Shown in pieces: positions 9,429-16,605 of a stretch of DNA of 53,097 bases. Both the position numbers and the translations under genes were made by a program. The notes beneath the pieces were generated by a model. That model was not told where the DNA came from and searched no databases. It was given only the letters and a program-made list of their open reading frames with translations. The DNA lies in assembly GCA_028066245.1 (NCBI GenBank), contig JALCBR010000019.1, positions 1 through 53,097 on the forward strand, written 5' to 3'. The DNA is from Pirellulales bacterium. GTDB lineage: Bacteria; Planctomycetota; Planctomycetia; Pirellulales; S012-138. Each line of letters begins with the position of its first letter. Positions within the stretch are counted from its first letter, which is position 1.

Positions 9429-9468
9429 GCCGCGTTCCTTGTGAATGAGTCCGGAACGGGGAAGACAC

Positions 9469-9497
9469 AAAAAAACCCCGTCCTGGTCGGACGGGGT
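9469..9497 (-). terminator. Intrinsic terminator in the asnB leader (attenuator)
   Basis: On the minus strand a perfect 9-bp stem (ACCCCGTCC / GGACGGGGT) with a short loop is followed directly by a run of seven T. It lies 40 nt upstream of the asnB start codon and downstream of the leader ORF, so it would terminate asnB transcription prematurely unless disrupted. The 5' arm is also complementary to a segment inside the leader ORF (9549-9558). Confidence 0.92.
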
Positions 9498-9527
9498 GAT
9501 TCGCTCGTTTTTTGATTTGAGTCTTGC

Positions 9528-9611
9528 TCAGGCTCTCAACAAACGGCGACCCCGTCCGCAGCTGCGGTTAGAATTGCGGTTGCCGTTGGAATTGAATCGA
9601 GACGTGAACAT
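9528..9611 (-). CDS. Asn-rich leader peptide of asnB
   Basis: This is a 27-codon ORF (ATG at 9611, TGA ending at 9528). After MFTSRF it reads NSNGNRNSN, giving five Asn codons (AAT, AAC, AAC, AAT, AAC) in nine consecutive codons, then an Arg/Gly-rich tail RSCGRGRRLLRA. Such clustering of the amino acid made by the downstream enzyme is the hallmark of ribosome-mediated attenuation. The ORF sits 30 nt upstream of the terminator stem. The Shine-Dalgarno match is weak (AGAG about 13 nt upstream). The peptide itself probably has no function after its translation. Confidence 0.85.
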   Translation of the reverse strand: MFTSRFNSNGNRNSNRSCGRGRRLLRA

Positions 9612-9858
9612 GACTTTTGAACTCTAGTCTCAGCTCTCACGTAGGACAAGAGAAATCTCGGCCATGCTCGCCCGTTTCTCAAATCTAAATACAATTTAAA
9701 GCGATTTTTTCGGCTTACCACGTTTGCAATAGCTTTACATGCATCCGTTGGCCTTGATCAACAAAAGCATCACCGTATAAAGGAAGCATCGACGCAAGGC
9801 CGTCGCTAAATCGCTGGATGTGGGTTGCCCTCCGCCACACAAAAAACAAGGAGCCATC
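9612..9858. promoter_or_regulatory. Divergent control region of asnB leader and nadA
   Basis: This 247-bp region separates the asnB leader ORF (minus) from nadA (plus) and must hold both promoters. An AT-rich core around 9680-9710 (aaatctaaatacaatttaaa) is the likeliest promoter zone, but I cannot assign reliable -35/-10 boxes. An AAGGAG ribosome-binding site at about 9848-9853 decides the nadA start. Confidence 0.45.
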
Positions 9859-10914
9859 ATGCCTGATGACTTTCCTGCCTACACATCCCCTCCTGTCCGT
9901 CACGCTTCAGATTCCTCGACTGCGCGCGCCCCCGTTCAGCTTGCGCATACGGGCTTGACGTCTCCTGCAGAAACCGGTGCTTCTGATCCGGAAGACTTGT
10001 GCCTGGAGGTCGAGGATCTGCTGAAATCGCGCGATGCGACCCTGCTCGCACACTATTATCAGAACGGCGAAATTCAGGAACTCGCACACATCACCGGCGA
10101 CAGCTTGCAGCTTGCTCGCGCCGCGATGGAGGTTTCCACGTCCACGATCGTCTTCTGTGGCGTGCATTTTATGGCGGAAACCGCCAAGATGCTGAACCCG
10201 GAGAAACGCGTTTTACTTCCTGACTTGCTCGCTGGCTGTAGCCTGGCCGAGAGTTGTCCCGCGCCTGCGCTCGCCGAGTTTCAGGTGCAACTGCGGACTC
10301 AGGGTGTCCGTTTTGAAACGGTGACTTATGTCAATAGTTCCGCCGGGGTTAAAGCGATTTCTGATTGGGTCGTCACCAGTGGAAATGCCGAGGAAGTCAT
10401 TCGTCGCATTGACCAAGATGTTGAAATCTTGTTTGTTCCGGACCGTCACCTGGGAAGCTACCTACAAGATGTGACGGGGCGAAAAATGATCCTGTGGAAC
10501 GGAGCATGCGAAGTACATGAGATTTTCAGCGTTGGCGACCTTCTGAAACTCAAGCGACGGTTGCCGGAGGCCGTGACCATCGCCCACCCCGAATGTCCAG
10601 CAAACATTCGCGAACACTCCGACTACGTTGGCGGTACGCGGGGTATGCTCAAGCACGTGGAAAAGTATCGCGATCCCATGGATTTCCTTGTCGCGACGGA
10701 AGCCAATATGCTGTGGCAACTGCAAAACGCCACCCCACGGCATCGCTATCATCCCGTGCCTGGGGTGACCTGTGCCTGCAACAAATGTCCACACATGGCT
10801 CAAAATACTCTGGTGAAGTTGCGGGATTGCCTGCGAGATGGAACGCCTGAGATTCACTGGCAGGAGAGTTTCACGCAAGCGCGCAAGGTGGTGATCCGTA
10901 GCTTCACCAGCTAA
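9859..10914 (+). CDS. nadA: Quinolinate synthase
   Basis: NadA condenses iminoaspartate with dihydroxyacetone phosphate to make quinolinate, the NAD precursor, using a 4Fe-4S cluster in the cytoplasm. The start at 9859 is chosen over the in-frame ATG at 9820 because AAGGAG sits five bases upstream. The 351-residue protein shows [21 protein letters not shown] (about 62-82) and the cluster-ligand cysteine regions: [11 protein letters not shown] (Cys127), [18 protein letters not shown], and CACNKCPH (305-312). An N-terminal extension of about 45 residues precedes the conserved core. It is divergent from asnB; both pathways consume aspartate. No nadB or nadC is in the window. Confidence 0.95.
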   Translation: MPDDFPAYTSPPVRHASDSSTARAPVQLAHTGLTSPAETGASDPEDLCLEVEDLLKSRDATLLAHYYQNGEIQELAHITGDSLQLARAAMEVSTSTIVFCGVHFMAETAKMLNPEKRVLLPDLLAGCSLAESCPAPALAEFQVQLRTQGVRFETVTYVNSSAGVKAISDWVVTSGNAEEVIRRIDQDVEILFVPDRHLGSYLQDVTGRKMILWNGACEVHEIFSVGDLLKLKRRLPEAVTIAHPECPANIREHSDYVGGTRGMLKHVEKYRDPMDFLVATEANMLWQLQNATPRHRYHPVPGVTCACNKCPHMAQNTLVKLRDCLRDGTPEIHWQESFTQARKVVIRSFTS

Positions 10915-10935
10915 CGACTGACAGGGAGCGCGAGT

Positions 10936-10959
10936 GTGTGGGACTCCAACACCCCACAC
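10936..10959. terminator. Possible bidirectional hairpin between convergent genes
   Basis: A 7-bp inverted repeat (GTGTGGG / CCCACAC) with a 10-nt loop lies in the 81-bp gap between the ends of nadA (plus) and the lipoprotein gene (minus). No clear T-tract follows on either strand, so this is only a weak terminator candidate. Confidence 0.4.
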
Positions 10960-10995
10960 TGGTTGACTAAAGCACTTGGGCAAGAATGCTCTCCA

Positions 10996-12138
10996 TTAAT
11001 CGTCGATTTGACGCTCCAGGTTGGCCCGTAGGACACTGCTGAATGTTCTTCCGCCGTCGATAGAAACTTCCCGCTCAACGCGGACGGCATCTCCAGAAAG
11101 ACCGGACCAGGTTTCTTGGAGAATTGTTTCCGCATTCATCCGCATGTCGGAGAACGTAACGACATCGTCACTCGGCATTCCGCTGCACCACTGAAAGCGG
11201 TCTTGCAGGTTATCAACGCCGACCGATACCCATTTGTTGCGATTGGGATCGAAAGCTAGCGCCGCGAATGCGTGCTCGTCCCAGCTATAGTCAGCAAGTC
11301 GAATCAAGCCTAGGCCTTCAATCATACTGCTGACGGCAACCTCAACGGTCCCTTGTTCCCATTCGCCGGAGTCGGTGATCCGTTCCGCTGTGCCGCTCCA
11401 GCAGCCGATTTGTCCGTCGAACAGACGTGACTTGGGAAATGACTTCGCGGATTCAGGCAGTTGCTTAATGGGGAGCGAGCTGGCGTCCGCCGTGGTGGGC
11501 TCTTCGCGACGGGTGAAGCTCATGATCCAATTTGTTTCCCAGGTCTGTCCGCCATTCTGACTGTTTGCCTGGTCCCACTGGCAACTGCTCGGTCGAGGTT
11601 TGGAAAAAGTGAATCGGGTACCTTTGGGCCCGCCGCCTGGGGGGAAGAACTCGCCGCGGTCTTCACTGAAGACACCATGCATTTGCGAGAATCCGCTGGG
11701 GCTGCCGCCGTGCCAGTTGAGCACGATAACCCATTTCTTCAGTTCGTCGTCGTATGTACGAATGCTGAATCCATGCAATCGATGTTGTGCCGTGCCATCC
11801 CATTGTTCGAGGATGGCTTTTCCGCCCGCGACCGATTGAATCAAAGCTTGGGCTTGGCCCGTTTCCTGCCAGGCTCCGTTGACGAGATACCGGTTCTGCA
11901 CATCCCATTCGCCCAGCCAGAAATCGAATTGACGCTCGACATCGGAGGAGATGGGTAGCAAGTCCTCATCTGGCTGATCTTGGCCCAGCAAAGCCGCAGT
12001 GTCGCCTGGAGTCGTCCTTGTGGCTGCCGCTGTCGATCCGGTCGTTTCAGAGTCCTCGCCGCAGCCAACGGCAGCAAGCATCGCAAGCATCGCCGCCTGC
12101 TGGATTCGATACACCGCAACACATCTCGCTCTCTTCAT
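10996..12138 (-). CDS. Exported lipoprotein of unknown function (DUF1579-like features)
   Basis: Starting at the ATG at 12138 the protein has 380 residues and begins with Lys/Arg residues and a hydrophobic stretch ending MLAAVGC-GED, a good lipobox. After a Thr/Ala-rich linker, two similar halves are visible: EFDFWLGEWDV-type wording (RQFDFWLGEWDVQNRY) followed by AILEQWDG, and later RLFDGQIGCWSGTAERI with MIEGLGLIRLADY. The FWxGxW pattern recalls DUF1579 and related beta-barrel proteins that bind small hydrophobic ligands. This is a family-level guess and no function is assigned. It is convergent with nadA and divergent from the radical SAM gene. Confidence 0.7.
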   Translation of the reverse strand: MKRARCVAVYRIQQAAMLAMLAAVGCGEDSETTGSTAAATRTTPGDTAALLGQDQPDEDLLPISSDVERQFDFWLGEWDVQNRYLVNGAWQETGQAQALIQSVAGGKAILEQWDGTAQHRLHGFSIRTYDDELKKWVIVLNWHGGSPSGFSQMHGVFSEDRGEFFPPGGGPKGTRFTFSKPRPSSCQWDQANSQNGGQTWETNWIMSFTRREEPTTADASSLPIKQLPESAKSFPKSRLFDGQIGCWSGTAERITDSGEWEQGTVEVAVSSMIEGLGLIRLADYSWDEHAFAALAFDPNRNKWVSVGVDNLQDRFQWCSGMPSDDVVTFSDMRMNAETILQETWSGLSGDAVRVEREVSIDGGRTFSSVLRANLERQIDD

Positions 12139-12433
12139 AGCTCGGTCCTGTTCGGTACGAGAGCCCAAATGATGAAATGGATGCCAATACGTTAGGGCAT
12201 TGCTGGTGCGTAGTTCCGTACGAAAAGCTACGTGACTCCGGTTTTGGTTCTCGCCGAAGCCACCCGGCGATTGCTCGACGCCATACTCTCGGCAAATGAC
12301 ATTGACGCAAGTCCACGACAGCCCAAAACTGTTCGCGGTTGTTTCTCCCGGAAGATGAGCAACGGGCGCCCGCGTTTAACGGCAGGGTTTGTCGTGGCTC
12401 CCCGCACCGACCGTCGCAGCGAAGGATCGAACG
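12139..12433. other. Divergent intergenic region, no gene recognised
   Basis: This 295-bp stretch lies between the start of the lipoprotein gene (minus) and the start of the radical SAM gene (plus). It should carry both promoters. Open frames that overlap it have no coding character. A GAAGGA sequence eight or so bases before 12434 is the probable ribosome-binding site of the plus-strand gene. Confidence 0.4.
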
Positions 12434-13666
12434 ATGGACGAAATCCACGAATTCCACAATTTTGGCTCAAAGCTCCAGCAGGTCTCGCTTTTGCCACAAG
12501 TGCTGGACTACGTCGCTTGGCAACAGGAAGTTAAGCAGGCGGAAGCTGCGGGCGAACCGGTCCCCCGTGTCCCCGAATGGGCCCCAATCTCGATCAATCT
12601 CGATTTGACTACCGCCTGCAACTACCGCTGCGACCACTGCATCGATTGGGATATCCTCAACTCGGGCGTCAAGCACAAAGAAGAAGAGCTTTTCGCCAGT
12701 CTGCAGGAAATGGCAGACCGTGGCTTGAAGTCAGTGATCTTGATTGGTGGAGGTGAGCCGACCGTCTATCCGCGATTTGTTGACGTGGTTCGCTACTTGA
12801 AGCAAGAACTCAATCAACAGGTTGCTGTCGTTTCCAATGGCGGGAGGAATGATCGCATTCTCGAGGCCGCCGAATATTTTACATCCGGAGATTGGGTGCG
12901 GCTTTCGCTGGATTCCGGTAAGGACGAAACATTCCAGGCGATGCACAAACCGCGGCAGCCAGTCACCTTGGATGAGATTTGCGGGTGGGTGCCCAAAATC
13001 AAAGATCGCAACCCTGACTTGCAAATGGGGTTCTCGTTTATTGTCACGTGGAAGGGCGCACAACGCGATGACGCCAAAGTGGTTGAAAACATCAACGAAT
13101 TGCTGACGGCGGCCCAACTCGCCAAACAACACCGTTTTGACTACATCTCCATCAAACCGTTCTTGATCCGCGCAGAAGAAAACGGCTCCGAGGTCATGGA
13201 CCCAGCGGCCGCTCAAGAAAAATTGAGCGTGATTATCCGAAAAATTAAGTCGGCTGTCGACAAAGCAAGAGAATTGGAAGACAAAGACTTTAAGGTCATT
13301 GAAAGCACAAACCTGAAAATGCTGGAAAATGGTGACTGGGAACACTACACCCAGCAACCTAAGCAATGCCACATGCAGTTCTTCCGGCAGGTGTTGACGC
13401 CGCATGGCGTGTTCAATTGCCCGGTCTATCGGAGTGTGCCCAATGCGCTTGTCGCCGCCCGCAATGGCTATAGAGATGCGGAGCACGCATGCGAATCGCA
13501 TCAGAAAACCGGTGAGATCATTCGCCGATTTGACGCAGCCCACGAGTGCCGTGAAGTGACGTGCCTCTATAATTCTGCTAACTGGTGGATCCAAGACTTA
13601 ATCGAGCGTCCCGAAAAACTCGCCGAACTTCAGGCAACGACTGTCAAAGACGATTACTATCTCTAG
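12434..13666 (+). CDS. Radical SAM protein of unknown specificity
   Basis: The start at 12434 (AAGGA upstream) gives 410 residues. The radical SAM cluster motif is TACNYRCDHCIDWD (Cys62, Cys66, Cys69, CxxxCxxC), followed by the SAM-binding GGGEPT motif at about 102-107 and a typical TIM-barrel body. The C-terminal third has further cysteines (QCHMQFFRQVLTP, FNCPVYRS, ECREVTCLYN), suggesting an auxiliary Fe-S site of SPASM or twitch type. Lone relatives of this kind act on peptides or small molecules. No precursor peptide gene is seen next to it. I cannot assign the substrate. Confidence 0.85.
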   Translation: MDEIHEFHNFGSKLQQVSLLPQVLDYVAWQQEVKQAEAAGEPVPRVPEWAPISINLDLTTACNYRCDHCIDWDILNSGVKHKEEELFASLQEMADRGLKSVILIGGGEPTVYPRFVDVVRYLKQELNQQVAVVSNGGRNDRILEAAEYFTSGDWVRLSLDSGKDETFQAMHKPRQPVTLDEICGWVPKIKDRNPDLQMGFSFIVTWKGAQRDDAKVVENINELLTAAQLAKQHRFDYISIKPFLIRAEENGSEVMDPAAAQEKLSVIIRKIKSAVDKARELEDKDFKVIESTNLKMLENGDWEHYTQQPKQCHMQFFRQVLTPHGVFNCPVYRSVPNALVAARNGYRDAEHACESHQKTGEIIRRFDAAHECREVTCLYNSANWWIQDLIERPEKLAELQATTVKDDYYL

Positions 13667-13682
13667 ACAGTTGGCAACTGTC
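13666..13682. repeat. Short perfect palindrome after the radical SAM gene
   Basis: GACAGTTG-g-CAACTGTC, an 8-bp perfect inverted repeat around a single base, overlaps the last base of the TAG stop codon. It could fold at the transcript 3' end or be a protein-binding site. There is no T-tract, so it is not a classic intrinsic terminator. Confidence 0.4.
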
Positions 13683-13798
13683 GACTTGTCTTCATCAAGC
13701 GGTGTGTACGGTTCCATTGCCGTCGTTGAGGCAAGCATATGCCTTATTGTCTGCGCGAACGTTCGCCCTACGACGCGTTGCGATCACGTGAAGAACAG

Positions 13799-14583
13799 TT
13801 ATCTGGATAACGCTTGAAATCCTGAAAGACCGTCGTTGGGATCAAAATACGCGCGTAGGTTGTCGGGGAGGATTTCCGCTTCTGGTATAAAGTGGACTCG
13901 GGCGTTTACGTTGGCCACTAATGTCCCACTTCCACGCGATGTTCTCAGTCGTGGATCGGTCAAATCAACGTCGTCAGGCTTTGTCCAGATGACGGCCATC
14001 TCGACAGGCACTTCTATGATCGCTCCGACTTCCTTCGTGGGGTCCGTAACATCGTCCAGGCTAAAGTGACTCTCTTTATCTTCTCTATCAGTCACGTGCT
14101 TCCAGATCGTATTGGGGCCGCTGGGGGCAGCAAAGCAGGTGTAGCCTGGAGCGAGATCGAATCCTGGTGACTCGTAATAGACCGGCATGCGCTCCACAAA
14201 CTTAATGTTGTGTGGGCTGTCCCAGGGTTCGTCGAGGTGAAGTCAAAGTACTCTGCGGCGTTGGGGCCATCCAGGAACGGGAGTAAGTGCACCCGCCAAC
14301 TCAAGCCAGGCTCACCATCAACAGTAATCGACGCCGGTGGAAAGTGTTGTCTCACATCGTGGAATTCGTACATGGCTATGCCGATGCTATGCAAGTTAAT
14401 TGCGGCGGTGTTTCGCTCTTTGGCTGATTGAGTGTCGTCCAAGTCCCACCAGATGCCATAGATACCATAGCCAGCTGTGACTACGAGCACGGCAATTGTC
14501 GCTATTGCTAACAGCTGTCGTTTTCGAGCACTGTGGTGGAGCGTCAAATTGGTCGAAGCATCTTGCTGCCCGCGTTCTTTCAT
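13799..14583 (-). pseudogene. DUF1559-type pseudopilin-like protein, frameshifted
   Basis: Two overlapping frames together encode one DUF1559-like protein. The N-terminal part (ATG at 14583) has a membrane segment (LLAIATIAVLVVTAGYGIYGIWW) and the family motif SWRVHLLPFLDG. At about 14228 the frame breaks: one base is missing, and the usual continuation PWDSPHNIKFVERMPVYYES appears in the other frame, running to the stop at 13799. The C-terminal part ends in the typical YFDPNDG motif. Planctomycetes carry many such genes, and their proteins resemble type II secretion pseudopilins. The break could be real decay or a sequencing error; the remaining frame is otherwise intact, which favours a recent event or an error. 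Confidence 0.8.
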
Positions 14584-14949
14584 GAGAGTCTCCTAGAATT
14601 GAATTGCGGAAGAACAACTTGCTAGCATCGAGTACCTGGCCGATTGCTGCCTCGCTCGCCAAACGGACGTTGTCAAGTCATCCCGCGGTCGCCAGTTCCG
14701 TCAATGTCAGCAGCGGAATCTCAACAAGAAAGCGTTCCAAGGCAACGCGTCGTTTTCGAGGATATCCGGACACAAATTCCTCTCGCAACTTGCTTCGTGA
14801 GACGCCAGGTTAGATACTCAGGCGTTCCTGGGCAATTCGATGGCGCTACCCCCCCAAGGTGAGCCCGCCCTCCAGGATTGCCGAACCATTGCGACTTGGC
14901 GGCATGGACCGTTGTCGCTTGAAATTCTCTACCGTTGTATGGGAAACCG
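14584..14949. other. Intergenic region, no gene recognised
   Basis: This 366-bp gap separates the start of the DUF1559-like gene (minus) from the start of the M24 peptidase gene (plus). No open frame has convincing coding character. It presumably holds two divergent promoters. Confidence 0.4.
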
Positions 14950-16140
14950 ATGTTTGACTTGTCCAAGATTCAGGCTGCGATCCGTGAGTTTGGCTTTGAT
15001 GGCTGGCTCTTCTATGACTTCCGCGGCGCCAACGTGCTGGCACGGAGAATCCTCCAAATTCCCAGTGAATCCATGGGATCGCGACGATTCTTCTATCTCG
15101 TTCCCGCCAACGGGGAGCCGCAGAAGCTGGTGCATCGGATTGAATCTGGGGCGCTAGATCATTTGCCGGGTGAGAAGCGAATCTATCTGCGCTGGCAAGA
15201 GCTACAGAACGCCCTGGGAGAAATGGTGGGGAGGCTGAAGAATGTGGCCATGGAGTATTCGCCCAATAACTCCATTCCCTATATCTCCAAGGTTGACTGT
15301 GGAACGGTCGAGTTGGTGCGTTCAACTGGGGCGAATGTCGAGTCTTCAGGCAATCTCGTCCAGCTTTTCGAAGCGATGTGGACTGACGCGCAATGGCGCA
15401 TGCACCAAGAAGTTTCCGAATTCACAAAAACGGCCTTTGAAAAAGCATGGAAGTTCATTGCTGATTCAGTCCGAGCGAATGGTTCCGTTCGGGAAACAGC
15501 CGTGCAGCAGACCATTCTGGATTTCTTCAATGCCAACGACCTGATTTGGGATCATGGACCTATTGTTGGCGAAGGTCCCAACAGTGGGGATCCGCACTAT
15601 GAACCACAGGTCGGTCATGACGCAGAGATTAAGGAAAACAGCTTCGTGCTGATTGACTTGTGGGCCAAGTTACCTCGCGAGAACGCTGTCTATAGCGACC
15701 TCACAAAAACGGGCTTCGTCGGTAATCGCGTTCCGGAAAAATACGAGAAAATATTTCAAATTGTTGCCGCTGCCCGAGATGCGGCAATCCAATTTGCACG
15801 CGATGCCTTTTCCCAAAAACAAACAATTCAAGGATGGCAGATCGACGATGTGTGCCGAAACGTGATTGAAGATGCTGGCTATGGTGAGTTCTTTGTACAC
15901 CGAACCGGACATAACATCGGACAGGAGATTCACGGCAACGGCGCCAACATCGACAATCTGGAAACGCATGATGAACGGCAGATTTTGCCAGGCACATGTT
16001 TTTCTATTGAGCCGGGTATCTATCTCGAGGAATTTGGCGTCCGCAGCGAGGTTGACGTCTTCGTCGACCGTGATGGCCAGGTTCACGTGACGGGTGGGTT
16101 GCAGACAAGCGTCTTGCCTATTTTAGAGGCTTACTCTTGA
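14950..16140 (+). CDS. M24-family peptidase (Xaa-Pro aminopeptidase-like)
   Basis: The ATG at 14950 gives 396 residues; an in-frame ATG at 14935 is an alternative. The N-terminal creatinase-type domain occupies about residues 1-150. The pita-bread catalytic domain follows with the five metal ligands in order: the Asp of VLIDLWAK, the Asp of YSDLTKTG, the His of HRTGHNIGQEIHG, the Glu of SIEPGIYLEE, and the Glu of RSEVDVFV. This matches dinuclear-metal aminopeptidases that cleave Xaa-Pro bonds, though the creatine or other hydrolase branch cannot be excluded. No signal peptide is seen, so it should be cytoplasmic. It stands alone. Confidence 0.88.
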   Translation: MFDLSKIQAAIREFGFDGWLFYDFRGANVLARRILQIPSESMGSRRFFYLVPANGEPQKLVHRIESGALDHLPGEKRIYLRWQELQNALGEMVGRLKNVAMEYSPNNSIPYISKVDCGTVELVRSTGANVESSGNLVQLFEAMWTDAQWRMHQEVSEFTKTAFEKAWKFIADSVRANGSVRETAVQQTILDFFNANDLIWDHGPIVGEGPNSGDPHYEPQVGHDAEIKENSFVLIDLWAKLPRENAVYSDLTKTGFVGNRVPEKYEKIFQIVAAARDAAIQFARDAFSQKQTIQGWQIDDVCRNVIEDAGYGEFFVHRTGHNIGQEIHGNGANIDNLETHDERQILPGTCFSIEPGIYLEEFGVRSEVDVFVDRDGQVHVTGGLQTSVLPILEAYS

Positions 16141-16276
16141 GCCAATGTTTGGTGATTTAAGAGGTTGTTTCCATTCCTTCCTGCAGTTTTGCTTAGCGAC
16201 GATTCGCCAAGAAGCAGTCCCCAACGACTGGAAAACACGGCTCGAAATTGCCGTGAAGTTGTTTCTCGTGCTTTCG

Positions 16277-16407
16277 TAGGACGAGCCTGGTGGTTGTGCG
16301 TCGCCAGCAAACAGTGTTTTAGCAACAAGGGTGCGTGAAACTTCAAGGACAGGACTCCCATAGCAGTACGAAAGTGCCGCGATGGGAGCCCATTCGGCCT
16401 CGTCCTA
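16277..16407. ncRNA. Candidate structured RNA element
   Basis: The 465-bp gap between the M24 gene and the kinase gene is rich in stems. An outer 9-bp stem (TAGGACGAG 16277-16285 / CTCGTCCTA 16399-16407) encloses a 6-bp hairpin (CTGGTG 16287-16292 / CGCCAG 16302-16307) and a long hairpin at 16355-16388. The long hairpin has CTCCCAT / ATGGGAG, an A.G step, then GCAGTAC / GTGCCGC capped by a GAAA tetraloop, with about 13 of 15 positions paired. Two more hairpins lie at 16192-16211 and 16236-16255. I do not recognise a known riboswitch class, and the transcribed strand is unknown. Confidence 0.45.
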
Positions 16408-16605
16408 TCCTGATTACACGGCATTCGCAGGTTGTAACACTTCTTGTGCCAAACCGCTCCGTGATAGCGCAACACATTTCTTCCGAGCCACACAATTGCG
16501 CAGTAGGTTTTCGAGCGAGAACCGCTCAACGGCGCCCGAATTCCAGCGGGTTTGCCTTTCCGTTGGCATTTTATTGGCGTCAGAACCGAGTGCAGATCAG
16601 TCATC

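Larger units (their letters stand above)
9469..9611 (-). promoter_or_regulatory. Asparagine-responsive transcription attenuator upstream of asnB
   Basis: Read on the minus strand, four segments can be laid out. Segment 1-2 is the self-complementary CCGCAGCTGCGG (9556-9567). Segment 2 is CGGACGGGGT (9549-9558), inside the leader ORF just after its Asn codons. Segment 3 is ACCCCGTCCG (9488-9497). Segment 4 is GGACGGGGT (9475-9483), followed by T7. Segment 3 pairs perfectly over 10 bp with segment 2 (antiterminator) or over 9 bp with segment 4 (terminator). A ribosome stalled at the Asn codons would cover segment 1 and free segment 2 to pair with 3, allowing asnB transcription. This is the logic of the trp and his attenuators; its application here is inference. 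Confidence 0.85.

Noticed and set aside
12731-13594. 287-residue minus-strand open frame inside the radical SAM gene
   Set aside because: It lies wholly antisense to a gene with clear motifs and shows the composition of a shadow frame.
14700-14740. Sequence similarity to 51700-51740 (shared tcaacaagaaa and about three quarters identity over 35 bases)
   Set aside because: Too short and imperfect to call a repeat or gene remnant from inspection alone.
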